Source of the DNA: Aplectana chamaeleonis
Lineage: Eukaryota; Nematoda; Chromadorea; Rhabditida; Cosmocercidae
Direction of reading: 5' to 3'
NCBI GenBank assembly: GCA_029168955.1
Contig: JAPDOI010000367.1
Span: 558,001-622,000 of the forward strand
DNA length: 64,000 bases
The notes beneath the pieces are model-generated. The model saw only the letters and a list, made by a program, of their open reading frames with translations. It did not search any database and was not told the origin of the DNA. The position numbers were made by a program, and so were the translations under genes. Position 1 is the first letter of the stretch. Each line of letters begins with the position of its first letter. Below are positions 10,330-21,772 of this stretch, in pieces.

Positions 10330-10830
10330 AATTAAAAAACGAAAAAAAGTGATAAAAAACTAAAATAAATTTTTTTCTTGAATTGAGCATATTTATGGGT
10401 CTGTGTATCTTGCATCCATTTTCAACTTTTTTCTCGGAAACCTCCCTCCCTCTCCTCAGTAGAATAATCTTGACAGTCGATTATAAGTTCAAAAGGTTAG
10501 TGCTTTGCCACTGCTGCTAATTACTCGAATTTATACATGTTCGCTGTTTGTGACATGTTTTCAACACGTTTGCTGAGCTTTACCTGCAGATAACTATCCT
10601 CTGGTTCCGAGTCAAATTTACTCTGTTCCCTCGCGCGCTTGTTCGGAGCGAGGGCAGAGACAGCAAGAAAATGTGGGGAGAAGGAGACGCAGCGTACGCG
10701 CGCAGAGACACGCGATGAACGGAAATTAATTTCACTTCGAAAAAGAGAATAGTGTAGAATGTTGTAACAAATCAGGAAGTCTGATGCGAACGTGTTGAAA
10801 CCTTAGTATTTCTCGGCGGTGGCAAGTCGC
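10330..10830. other. Intergenic, no feature recognised
   Basis: A/T-rich sequence downstream of the small minus-strand gene. 10625-10720 is gcg-rich (cgcgcgcttgttcgg, gtacgcgcgcagagacacgcg). No gene or repeat was identified. Confidence 0.4.
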
Positions 10831-10836
10831 TAGTCT

Positions 10837-11482
10837 TTAGAACTCGTAATCGAGTATTGTTGATTGGTAGAGCTGAAGGTGGGCCTTGTTACCCTGAAAA
10901 TAATTTTTTTGAAAGGAATGAATTGAGCTAAATCATATTACAACTACTTATAAACAAGTTTTAAACAACATAAATCACTAATGAAATTATTTGAGAGAGA
11001 AATAAAAAAAACCAACCTCGTGGGTGACTGTTTCGAAAGGCTGGGGAGCAAAAAAGGCTGTCAGCACCTAAAATAAAAAAAATTAAGCACCTATCTCCTA
11101 TAACAATAAGTAAATCACATTCCATAAATATTAAACATAGGTTTAATTCAGGTAAAAAAAAATTTTAAAAAACCAACCTTCTGCCCAAATTTCCGAGCGA
11201 TTTTCGCATTCCTCAGCTCCGCCGGCCATTCCTGAAATAAAAAATTAGTTCTACCCATCCTAGCACTCATTCAAATATCAAGAAACATTTACGAAATCAC
11301 TAAATTATCGAAAAAACAAAAGAAAATCAAAAGAAACTCACAGAAACAGCTGATTGTCGCCGAAACTCGTCGCGCGGCGCTCAAAACTCGTCGTGCGGCG
11401 GCCAAAACTGGTCCGCTTCCGACGCGCGTGCGGTCGCGCAGCGCGCGGTACGCAGTCGACGGGGAAAATTAGGCCGTTTCAT
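10837..11482 (-). CDS. Small host gene of unknown function, 3-4 exons
   Basis: Three consecutive minus-strand exons have textbook borders and all splice in phase 0. 11178-11231 (acceptor tttatttcag, donor GTTGGT) reads EWPAELRNAKIARKFGQK. 11017-11067 (acceptor ttttattttag, donor GTTGGT) reads VLTAFFAPQPFETVTHE. 10837-10893 (acceptor ttattttcag) reads GNKAHLQLYQSTILDYEF then TAA. An upstream exon ending at 11342 (donor GTGAGT) reads DEFRRQSAVS in phase, but a TGA at 11381-11383 separates it from the open frame beginning at the ATG 11480-11482 (MKRPNFPRRLRT). That TGA sits inside a roughly 24-bp tandem duplication (cgacgagttt twice), so either the 5' exon is different or the gene is damaged. 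I recognise no family. Introns are 123 and 110 nt. Confidence 0.7.
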
Positions 11483-11489
11483 GACCTGT

Positions 11490-12325
11490 AGGCAGTGTGT
11501 AGAGCGCAATCTCCCGGCAAACTCCTCTCTGCTGCCACTAATTTGAGATGTCACCTCTAACTTCTCGGTTGAAACCACTTGGTAATGCTAAGTGCATTGA
11601 CCTAACTTTTTCGCAATGTATAACTCCCCCTCGTGTTGATTTCGTTTCGTCCTCTTGTGACGTAGTTCTACGGACGAAATGCCGCGATCACTCAGTAATT
11701 TCAGTTTTTCTTATAAACGTGTGATTGACATTTTCGTTTGCCATCACCGGCACCCACCTCGGCCTGGTCACTGGTTGCTTAGACTTGTGCATCTGACGTA
11801 TGAAATGGGTCCGAAGTATTGGGGATTGTGATAGTCTCTAAGTAGGAATAGTTTTCCGATGCATGCCTTTTCCATGCGCTCTCGGTGTGCACTCACTTTG
11901 GAGAGGAAATCCAGACATGCTGAATCGAGCTTAAAAAACGGCTGCTCCCAGAATCCAATCGCAACGAAGTATTTCCGTTAGTTTTCCACTTTAGACCCTC
12001 ATCTTCGAGCTGGAGTAGTTTTTTGACTCTCTATCGAAAAATCGACTCTTTTTGGGTTATCTGAATTTTTTTTTCTGAACACGGTCACGAAATTCGCGAG
12101 AAATTGAATCTTCAGGTAAGCCACAGGTGAGCTGATTCTTCGATAGAGGTTAAAAAAGACTAATCCATCTCCAAGATGGAATTTCTTCCAAAAACTTCTC
12201 TCAATAAAACACTGGAATCTCACTTTCATCTTAATTGGAATAATGCAAACCCAAACATGTTTTCCAAAATTTCGAGAATGCAGACGAGGGAACTTCATTT
12301 GGTCAAACTGGCTATTCCGAATTAA
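11490..12325. other. Intergenic region upstream of the small gene
   Basis: 11580-11800 may hold the promoter of the small minus-strand gene, but no convincing TATA or initiator was seen. 11985-12300 resembles R1-tail sequence (tctctcaataaaacactgg). No coding region. Confidence 0.3.
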
Positions 12326-13310
12326 ATGCCCTTTTCTAGAACTATTTTTGGACTTAAGGTCCGAATGTGCTCATCGCAGCTACCTGGACACACTCTGAAA
12401 GAAGTGATGAGGGTTTTTGAAGCTTTGAGTGAAAGTAAGAGACCCCCATCAGGCAACTTTTAGGGTGTTTTGAAAATTTTTTTCGGATTTCGCTAAAGAC
12501 GTATATAGAAGTAATAAGGGGTGCTTAACTCGAAAGTGGGGTTTGTTTGTCGACAATCTGAGGTTTACTGTAAATAGAATGCTATTTAGGGGAAAACCTA
12601 CCTAAGTAATTCGAAAAATGACAAAAGGACATTGATTTCGTATTCAGCATCACCAAATAACCCCCTCTTAGAACTTTTGAGCCAAATCTGAGTTTTTGAC
12701 CAAACTACGGTGTACTCACCGTAATCTACCGTAAACTGTCAAAAATCGATAAACTGGTATCAGATTCATCTTGTGCACCCCAAATAACCCCCAGAAGAAC
12801 TATTTAAGCCACATCTGTCATCATATTCCGGAAACCGTTGAAAGTCGATTTTGCCGTCAATTTTTTTGCCGGTGGGAAGCTTTCAACAAATTTTGTCGAA
12901 AACTTTGGAAAAACGACAAATCAACTTCAGATTCGTGATCAGCACCCCCAAATAATATACTCTGGCAGAATTCTAAGTCAAATGTGGAATATTTTTCTTC
13001 AACGCTGTCAGAGTCTTCTAATTGGTGTAAGTAAACGCCCAACCGAAAATCCGTACAAGTTTAAAACGCTGTCAGTCTGCCCAAATTTTGGAGAATGTTC
13101 TTCCACCCAAACTTCGCCTGGAGGGGTTGCATTGTGCCCTGAACGCGAATATGAAGTTCGTTTTCGGATTTCCGAAAGATTACTGCCCTTTTTGGAGGGT
13201 ACAATAGGTACGAAAATCAGGGAAAAATAGCCTAAACTTTTTTTCAGAGAGATTTTAGGCAGCTGCGAAGGGCATATTCGGACTCTACGCCAAAAATGAT
13301 GCTAGAAAAG
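12325..13310 (+). repeat. R2 dispersed repeat (about 1 kb)
   Basis: A non-coding family with recurring phrases: gtccgaat-tgctcatcgcagct, taccgtaatctaccgtaa, atttggggtgctga-cacgaatctga, and ggcgtttattta-ac. Other copies: 22032-23098 (which has inverted ends), its mirror 29445-30505, the right-arm mirror of this copy (39070-39778) and a broken copy at 51830-52400. The palindrome border falls inside this copy at 12575. Confidence 0.75.
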
Positions 13311-13677
13311 TAAATTTTTTTGAATAAATAAATCTTTGAATAGATAATGTTTGAAAAATTGTATTATTAAGGAATTCCTGTTTCAGTGGAGTAATATAAG
13401 AGTTGGATAAATCATCCTTTATTGGGTCTTTTCCGTCTATCAAGTAAGAGGAAAAAAATTCTAAATGAAAAAGAAATTGGAATTATAGCGCCTTTTTGAA
13501 TTTTTTTCACGAAATAACCTGATCTTTGAATAAGAAAGTTCCACTTTCCACTCCAAAATACCCAGTTCCAAATGATGGCAAATAGTACTTCGGAAATGAA
13601 ATTTAAAGACAAGTACAATTCGAAAAACTTGTTAAAAATACTATTTGCTTAAAAAATGTGGACAGATGATCACTGAG

Positions 13678-13965
13678 TTTAAAGGCAGTGTTCGCCACAA
13701 AAAAACCGTATCATATTTTCCGATGTTTTTGGGTAGGTAGGTCCATTAAGAAGAGGGTATTAGAGAAAAGACTCACAGAAAACTCAGATAACGGAGCAAA
13801 GCTGTTTAGAGATATCTCTGAAAAATTAATCATGCCTGTTTGTGTTCCGGGAGGCTGCGGACAACTCATCAAACCTGACAGCGGGGAAATCACTTCTTAG
13901 AGGGATCTACAGCTTACGTTATAGACAAAAACGGGCAACTTTTACAACGTGAACGCTGCCTTTAA
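13678..13965. mobile_element. TIR element with AAAGGCAGTGTTCGC end ('M3' superfamily)
   Basis: The left end TTTAAAGGCAGTGTTCGC and the right end (reverse complement TTAAAGGCAGCGTTCACG) bound 288 bp. There is no transposase. It is mirrored at about 38363-38672, and a third copy of its left half lies in the palindrome spacer (26868-27065). The same terminus recurs across the window (see findings). Confidence 0.75.
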
Positions 13966-14224
13966 CACTGAATTCCATTTAGCCTTCCATTTAACTTTCA
14001 TCTTTTTCATTCTCCTATATAACCAATTTCATAATGAGGTGCACTTGCATCTCACTTAAAACCGCATGATCAAAACTTGATTTTTCTCGGGAAGGGAAAA
14101 AACATGTCTGGTCTGTGGTCTTCTTTGTACTTGCATTCTCATAGATTGCTTCTATTCTCAAATTCGAGACGGTGCTTTTGATCTATACAACACTATACAA
14201 AAATGTCAAAAAGTTGGTAGTGCG

Positions 14225-14375
14225 GCGAGATATTAGAATTATTCGTATTCGAATAATTCGATTATTCGATAAGACAATTTCCCGATTAGTTCGTTTATTC
14301 GACTATTCGGAAGAGACAATTTTTCGAATTATTTGTTTATTCGAATGTTCGGAAATTTTTATTCGTTTGATATAG
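14225..14375. repeat. TTCGAATAAT-rich tract (mirrored at 37960-38095)
   Basis: The same low-complexity vocabulary as 1738-1935: gtattcgaataattcgattattcg. It lies in both palindrome arms. No gene is visible. Confidence 0.7.
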
Positions 14376-15939
14376 TCTACAAGGTGCGCTCCCACACTGC
14401 TTCGCGGCGTACTTGTGGGCGTGCTTTAGGATCCATGGATTATTCAAATTGCAGAGCAGTGCTCATTAGGCTTGACCTCATACAGAACCGCGCAAATTTT
14501 TCTAGAAAAAAAGCGTTTTGCGGCGTTTTTTGCGCTCACAAAGCGCCGCATCACCATAACTTGCTTCAAAATGGTTCGATTTAAATTCTGAAGTAATTTC
14601 TGAACTGCTTTCATTGAATCCTATACGACAGTGTTACGAAATAATTGGTTCAACTCTGGAAGTGCATCGAAAAATGCATATTTTCACCGCAAACTCCTTC
14701 ATTACGGACTGGTCAGACGATCAATGATAGCAGAAAGAAATGTTTCATATTTTGACCTGTGGTCGATGTGCTTCTTAGAGCGGAATACACATTTTTTAAC
14801 AGATTACCGGAGTCGAAGAGACTCTCTACACGTAACATTGCTTTCGCCTTTTTGAGAGGAACACAAAAACTACCTCAGAAACTCATTTAGTCAAATTTGA
14901 AGCGAGATATGGCAATGTGGCGTTTTCTCTGAGAACTATTGCCGCGACTCTTCCGCTACTGCCCCTCCACCGCGATTCCGGACTTTCCCGCGACTCCCCC
15001 GCGACCCCGGACTCTTCCGCGACTCTGAAGCTACTTCTCTGCGACTTCTGCCTTGGTCACGCCTATCGGCGCCGAGCCGGAGGAGTAGCGGCGTAATGGA
15101 GGCAAAATTTATCAGAGTTGTATGCTCAAAAAAACGCTTTTTTTTGCAAAAAAAAAAAAACTTGCGCTGTACGTTCCCAAAAAATCAGTTACACTGTGCT
15201 CAATCAAGCTCATGCGGGGAATTCTTGAAATGCAATGCACAACTCTTCACCGTCTGACACAGATTTGAAAGAAGAGAATCTGCGTAGAACGTTATGTTAC
15301 ACTTCTGCATGCATTGGTGAACTTTTCGCAGTGGATTGATGTCCTGCTCAGTTCCTGAGCTCATCCCAGAGATCTGTCTCTCTAAAGAGTGATTATGAAT
15401 GAACAGTTAAAGCAATAGGCACGAATGAAGCAAGGTAAATGCTGTAGAACAGTAAACAGAACTGATTGTTTTTCTTGTTTGCCCTTTTGGCACTCAAAGT
15501 GCAGGCATTTTCGAGGAGCTATAATTCTATTTTAGGAGCCTTGGACGATTTTAGAGATACCATTGTGATCAGCGTGTGGCCCTTTCCAAGCTCAGCATTA
15601 AATCTAAAAAATAATTTTCTGGGTGTCCAGTGCCTTTATCCAGCTCACCCCCCAATCGGTTCACCCGAGGTTGCATTAAAATTTTCAAAGTTTTTACTCC
15701 AATTTTTTTTAGATCTTGAGCACCGGTGGTGCTGTTTTCCTACATTCTCGTCCATGGAGAGCCTCACCTGCTGGCCCCTGGAGAAGGACGGTGCGTGAAT
15801 GAAGACACACCGCTCTCCACTTCTTTTATACCCTACCCTTTATCAATTGGTTATCATCAATTTTGTTTATGAGAGCCGAATGGGAGGGGGGTGGGCACGT
15901 ATAACATTATTCGACTTTTACGTAGAATGTGACGCGGAA

Positions 15940-16120
15940 CTACCTTGGGTCGGGAAGTTGCCTCGAAAATGACGCGAATCCGCCGGAAAACTACCGAGTA
16001 GTGGCTGCCGTGAATTTACCGCGAAATTACCGAGAAATGGCTGCACTTTTTCGGCATCATGGCACCAAAGGCGTCCCAGTGGAAAAAAAACCTGCGACAA
16101 ACGGTGTACGCCACTGAGAT
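15940..16120 (-). repeat. R1 repeat fragment (mirrored at 35800-36000)
   Basis: Inverted R1 head words: gaattaccgagaaatg, ccgcgaaattaccg and gaatccgccggaaaac. This explains the short open frames here and in the right arm; no protein evidence. Confidence 0.6.
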
Positions 16121-17218
16121 ATGTAGCTGTGCTGCAATCAGTGGCGATCGCTAAAAACGGTTTTTCTGCGAAGAAAACGCCGAACCAGTCACATGTCTGC
16201 GGGTACGACGAGAATGGAAATCTCTTGGAACAAGAGGAGGAAATTCCCTGAAATCGGAGATAGGCGAAGGGAATTTCTTCCTAGCAGAACTATCTGGGTA
16301 TTTTCAGAGCAGGTATTCCACTTTTTACTCAAAGCAGCTTTTCCCCATGTTGTTACAACCCAACACCTATTGTTTATTGATTGATTAGAAATTGAGTTGC
16401 CTAACCTCGCTGCTTTGGTCAGTACAGCTTCCTTAGAAAGTTGGTCCTGAGCCAAAAATCATGACCTCTGGCATCAGATTAAAGAAAAGCTTCATTCCTC
16501 CCATATTTCGGGCAGAACACTTCACCGCCCTTCTATCGATTACACAGTTTTCAGTTAGTGAACATTCGAATGTAGTGACACGCAATTTGGCCAAATTTTC
16601 GAAATAGTGAATATTTGTGTTCCATATTACACGAAAATTCGAGAAAGCTAATAATTTAGATTTACGATTCAATCGCAAAAATCATGTAAATTTGAATTTA
16701 GGAATGAATCGAATAATTGAGAAATAATTGAGAAAACGGAGAATCGAAATTATTTTGAATAGTATTCTATGTGGTTTCGAGTCAAAATTTCCACCTATTG
16801 AAAATTATCGTCTGGCAAGTGTTTCGTGCGAAGATCCGTTTCTATCGGAACTGTACAATACCGCCCGCGACTTTATGAAAAACGGCGTTTTCGGCGCTTT
16901 TTTCCGCCGGATAGCGCCGCTTTGTCATAACTTCGTTCAAAGTGGTCCGATTGGGTTTTCAGGTGCCTATATAGAATCAGCATCGAGAGCTCTTCATTTT
17001 GAGCTCACACTTGTCTTACCTGGCAAACAAGGCATATAGGGTTAACAGAATCAATCGAGTGCACGAAAGGGGGTCCGCGGCCTGGGTCACGCCTATCGGC
17101 GCCGAGCCGGAGGAGTAGCGGTGTAATGGAGGCAAAATTTATCAGAGTTGTATGCTCAAAAAAACGCTTTTTTTTTGCAAAAAAAAACTTGCGCTGTACG
17201 TTCCCAAAAAATCAGTTA

Positions 17219-17624
17219 GGGCTATGGTATACTTTGTCGCTGTAATGAGCGACAGGCATGCAGTCTAACACAAATCATGGCGGGACCCGCATCGGAGTAA
17301 CGACAACGGTCGTCGTAGGAACAGATGTCGCGTGTGGGTCGCAGCGACGTGTCGCGGAGGGCTGACATACTGCAAATGTGCCATAGCCTGTCGCTACCAC
17401 TGTCGCTGTCGCTGTGCAGTGCACTGCGACAGGTTTAATGTCGGGATCATACTTCCAGCGACGAGCGACGCGACGCAATGTTTACCATCAATATCGACCA
17501 AAAATCGATATGCCTGACATGCATGATCGCCGTCGTTCGTCGCGGGGAGTATGATCCCGGCCTAAGGGCGGGAGGCGGTCGCTGTCGCTGTGCAGAGCGA
17601 CGTTGCAAAAGTATACCATACCTC
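17219..17624. mobile_element. 406-bp TIR element 'D' with TTA duplication (Harbinger-like MITE)
   Basis: The ends are GGGCTATGGTATACTTT and the reverse complement of GAGGTATGGTATACTTT, flanked by TTA on both sides (17216-17218, 17625-17627). The same flanking sequence without the element is present at 15186-15195 (cagTTAcactg), an empty site. Inside lies a hairpin homologous to the 7421-7544 element. TTA duplication plus a GG-start end suggests PIF/Harbinger; that assignment is inference. Confidence 0.88.
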
Positions 17625-18286
17625 TTACACTGTGCTCAATCAAGCTCATGCGGGGAATTCTTGATCCGATCGCGGAGCTGCTGCGGTATCGCCGATCCGA
17701 ATCCGCTCTAATGCCGCTCCGGTGCCTGTAGAAGCCAAAGCAGTACTATCCCGGCACTGTCACGGCGATTTTCAGCAGCGTTATCCTGGGGCAGCATTGG
17801 GAAGATCATTGAACCTGATGTGACTTCTGGAAGCTTTCTCATAACTTGTGGTCAGCATGGGCGTACGACGACAACTGTGCAGCAAGTTATGTATGCACCG
17901 ACGTCTTAGACTTTGCAGCCAAATGTTACTCTGCAAACTGTTCACTTCGTCACATAGTCACGCTTAACTCAATCTTAGGTGCTCCAGATCTAATCGTCGT
18001 CAGTACATACTGCTGGTGAACGTGCATGTACTGGCGTGTGGATCGAGAAACGACCAAAGAACAGCTTATGCTATCGTAAAACTGTCTATTAGGGCCCCTG
18101 TAAGAGTGGGTTAAAAAACGCCGTGGCCAACCCGATCGGTACTCATAAAAAACATGGACGATGGAGATTACAAAAAACATTTGGATCAGCTACATCGGGT
18201 GTTCTTTCCACCCCACCTCATCAATGTCTTCCATGATTATCGACCGGACTGGCTGCGCCGATCGTTCAACTATGACCGGGGCCTAA

Positions 18287-18426
18287 GGGGTCATTCATGT
18301 TCCTAACCTCCCTCTTGCGCCTCCCACCACTGAAATTCCGGGAGGGGTGAAATTCCACCCATACTCACTCTTTCGACCGAGCGGGCCGCTTTGGCAGAGA
18401 GGGAGGTTAGGAGTATGAATAGCCCC
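18287..18426. mobile_element. 140-bp TIR element with TAA duplication
   Basis: The ends GGGGTCATTCATGTTCCTAA and (reverse complement) GGGGCTATTCATACTCCTAA are nearly perfect for about 30 bp, flanked by TAA at 18284-18286 and 18427-18429. Non-autonomous. Mirrored in the right arm at about 34093-34233. Confidence 0.85.
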
Positions 18427-18910
18427 TAAAGCCTAGTTTTGACTGCAGGTGGTCGCTGCGGCCATGCGAGGGACAACTGTTCCTTTTTCATCGCTTGTAA
18501 TGGAAAGCCGCTCCATTTGTGATCGCTTCGTGGCAAAAGTCCCACATCGCTAGGTCGCGGCGACGAAATCCTATGTTTTACTGCATCGCTGCTTGAAGAG
18601 CGATTCTCAATGGTCGCTAAGCATCGCTCCATCGCGGCCAAAATGGCAGCGATGGGGCAATTTCCAGCGAATGACACGTTTCGTCTGATGAACGTTGACC
18701 CTTTCAAATGACAAGATCAGTGTTTTCGAGTCGAAACGCGTTATTTATGAATACCAGCCATTAATTTCACTGATTGATTGAATTTCTTCTATCATCCGCG
18801 GGCCTATGCACTATGAACAGAATCGCTGCCGCTGTTACATCGCTGCAGCAGCGGGTGCAGAATCGCTGCGATGAAAAACAGCAGCGATGCAGTCAAAACT
18901 AGGCTTTAGG
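18427..18910. mobile_element. 484-bp TIR element immediately next to the previous one
   Basis: The left end taaagcctagttttgactgc and the right end gcagtcaaaactaggcttta are a perfect 20-bp inverted pair; repeated gcgatgg/agcgatgcag words fill the inner ends. Mirrored at about 33609-34094. The 93-codon open frame inside has no recognisable motif. Confidence 0.85.
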
Positions 18911-19039
18911 CTAAATGGAGCTCGCTCAAAGCCTCTATTCGACGTGATTGTTGCACTGGGTCGCAGTTCTTTCGATTCTCGGTGGAAACACAAAGATAGT
19001 GTTAATCGAGGATACTGCCTTCATAATTCTGCTATCGAA

Positions 19040-20000
19040 TGCACATGATTTCATAGCATTTTTTCCTCCACACATTGCGTTTGTTAAAAGTTTTTAGTAT
19101 TTGCATTATGATAACTGCAATGATGACAGAAAAATTGAGGTATTTCCCCCGTTCTTTCGCGCAAATTCACTGCAGTCCCTTCTCTGTAAGTTACCGGTGG
19201 ATTCGCTTCATTTTCGCTGTGGTTTCTCAGCTCAAAGTATTTTCGCGACAAATCATCGGTAAAATCCAATTTCGCGCTGAAGTCTCCGTAGAACAAAGGG
19301 AATTCCTCCTAAAGACGTCCTTAGAACACTAAAGCCCCACTTTTCGCGAATTAAATGGAGTTTGCAAAGTTTCGAGGTTCCATAGAGGAGATTTAGAAAA
19401 TTTGCATTGATAAGGAATTCCTGTTTCAGTGGAGTATTATAAGAGGTGAAAAAACTTGGGAGCATTCGTTTGATATGAGCAAGTATGTAAGAAGGAGGAT
19501 CTGAATGAAAAGATATCATGAATGGCACAACGGTTTTTAATTTTTTTTGTATAGAAATAAGCCGATAATAGATTAAAAAATATCCTCTTTCCATTTCAAA
19601 ATACCAATTTCCAAATAGCTGCAAACAGAACATCAGAAATAAAGTGCAACTTTATTTCGCATATAATAATGCAAGTGCAACATATAATGCAACTATCTCA
19701 TTGAAAATGCTATTCCAGGAAAAATGTAGCCGAATAATCTCTGATATTTCGCCTCCAAGACCAAATTCCGTACAAACAAACATCTACAGGCACAAATTTT
19801 ATAATGAATATTGAAGAAAATAGTCTATTTTCGGTTCTGGTCTTCATTTGGGTGTTTTTTTTTACAGTGGATAGAACGAAATAATATTTGAGTGATGAAT
19901 TTCGAATATGTGAAAGTTTCGATTTTTTATGGAATAGAACTATTCGAGATATGAATTGATTCGCTCCTGTCTTCACCCACGTTACGAGCTCGATTTTCTG
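19040..20000 (+). repeat. R1 dispersed repeat copy (mirrored at 32540-33480)
   Basis: A full-looking R1 copy: tccacacattgcgtttgtt, cggtggattcgcttcatttt, taaagacgtccttagaacac, the cctgtttcagtggagtattataagagg block at 19421-19447, then an A/T-rich tail with ttgaagaaaatagtctattttc. Confidence 0.65.
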
Positions 20001-20041
20001 TCGTTCCCTAAGAAACCAAAATCTTTTTCTTTGTAGCTAGA

Positions 20042-20112
20042 GAACCCGTACTGAAAAGAACTTATATTACTGGCAGGCAGACTTGAGGCTTTTTTTTTAG
20101 TACGGGTTCATT
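20042..20112. repeat. Short hairpin with GAACCCGTACT ends
   Basis: gagaacccgtactgaaaagaa at 20041 pairs with agtacgggttc at 20100-20110. Mirrored in the right arm near 32415-32480. Probably a very small foldback element. Confidence 0.5.
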
Positions 20113-20873
20113 CAGAACAAAACTCAGGAATTTGAAACCAACTGCGTTGACTGGCCTTGGAGCGCGCGGTCGGTTTCACAGATTAGCCATAAGGCGTGAG
20201 GTGTGTTAAGTTTTAATTTACGGAAAATCTGTAAGGTCAGTAGTCGCCTGCAGCTAAAGGCTACGCATCATCCTCGAAGATCAAGCTTGGCGATCGATAC
20301 TGGTCTAAGATTGATGAGTTCAAAGCTGCTACAGACGTTCGAGGCAGCGGAGGGCTGACTACAAATCCTACAGAACGGTGGATGCGGGACCAACAAATCT
20401 TTTTTTCGTTTTTTTTTACATTGATTTTCTCTATCAAAAAGGACGAAAACGAAGAAAATTGAAAAATGAAGAATGCGCACCCCTGGACAGGACAGAATTT
20501 AGATTTCGAGATTCGCTGCTGACTTAGAGTGTGTGCTAAAGGTAGTCCCAGGAAACGTTTGAGAATTGCGAAAAAACGGCCTTCTCCAAGCTACTCCATC
20601 TATTTTGATCAACCTGAGTTCAAATCTCTAGCTACTCCGGGGCTTTCTGTTGTTCTCGATTGTTCGGAAGTATACAGTTGATTAGCGTTTTTTAGTGGTT
20701 AGAGGGGTTTCCGCAACACGAATAGTTAGTTTGTTTGCTATAGCATTTGTTGACAGACTTTTTGAGTCAGAAAACGTATTTTTCATTTATACGTGTTCCC
20801 TGAATTTTTAGTGTCTTCGATGTTGCCGCTGTGCGTTGCGATGAAGTCTGAACAGCTCAAGTAGTGGCATGTA

Positions 20874-21715
20874 TTGGATCGGCAACTAAGTAATTGCAGA
20901 TTTTTCTAAGAAAATAAAATACATTTACATAGAACAAAATAAGTTTATTCTTATGCTTTTTTTCGAATATTTGATGCCTTTTTGTGGCATGGTATATAAT
21001 TACATTATAATTATATATTATATTATATACCATGCCATAAAAAGGCGTCAAATATTCGGAAAAATACATCAAAATTTGTCTTCAAAGAGGTCTCAGCTTA
21101 ACTGGATTCAATGCCGATTTGTGCTTACCAGATCATACCCGTTAACGGGTGATTGCTGTTGTGCCTACACAGTTCATGTGTGAATAGCTGAGGAATGCAA
21201 AGCGGGCTGTCGGTAGTGTAATAGTAACACTCTCGCCCGGTAAACGATTGCCTCTTTTGAGCAACGTTCATAAAATTTCTGGTTTTTATCAGCAAAAAAA
21301 CTGAACCAGGTACTATTTGACATCATTATCATTATTGAAATTTTTACCATTCAAGGAGTTTTGCAAAGATCGAAATAAATAGTAGTCAGATGGTGCAAGG
21401 TCAGGGCTATATGGTGGACGTGGCAAAACATCCCAACCAAGCGACGGGATGACAAATCGAAACGGAGTTGTATTTCATCATGACAATGCAAGGTTACACA
21501 GATCATTAGTCATTTGGCAAAAATTTGGAACTTGGTTGGGTTGTTTTGCCACATCCACCATATAGCCCCACCATCTGATTACTTTTTATTTCGATCTTTG
21601 CGAAACTCCTCGAATGGTAAAACATTTACATTACAGAATAAGGTTCTTTCGTTTCATGAGAAATTTGTCTTTTATTTTCTAAAAAAATTCCGCAATTACT
21701 TAGTTGCCAACCCAA
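20874..21715. mobile_element. Scrambled mariner relic (mirrored at 30819-31655)
   Basis: The termini read TTGGATCGGCAACTAAGTAA and the reverse complement of TTGGGTTGGCAACTAAGTAA, next to TA on the left, a mariner-type end. Inside are two head-to-head scraps of the transposase C-terminus. The plus-strand one (about 21450-21640) has the SDYFLFRSLRNSSNGKTF signature; the minus-strand one (21310-21480) has DYYLFRSLQNSLNGKNF when read through its mirror. The region also contains a near-perfect 110-bp palindrome at 20953-21066. Both are frameshifted, so the element is dead. Confidence 0.8.
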
Positions 21716-21772
21716 TTTATAGTTTTCCTGTTTTATGACGCGGCCCGGCTCACAAGGGTGTGAGTAGAAATG

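Larger units (their letters stand above)
15054..17665. repeat. Rearranged block of the left arm (order B-E-C-B-D-E)
   Basis: Define B as the 135-bp string starting cacgcctatcggcgccgagc, E as cactgtgctcaatcaagctc plus about 15 bp, C as 15226-17084 and D as the 406-bp element. The left arm reads B(15058-15191) E(15192) C B(17087-17218) D(17219-17624) E(17628-17665). The right arm, read in the same orientation, is B-D-E-C. The left arm therefore has B and E twice, and D sits after C instead of before it. Confidence 0.85.

Noticed and set aside
16728..17039. 103-codon frame duplicated in both palindrome arms (mirror 34884-35195)
   Set aside because: Identical in both arms only because the arms are identical; conservation is not independent evidence and no motif is present.
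21190..21250. tRNA-like string (minus of tRNA? A-box tcggtagtgtaatggtaac) mirrored in the right arm
   Set aside because: An A-box-like stretch is present, but no B box (GGTTCGA-type) or acceptor pairing follows; it is part of the mariner relic.
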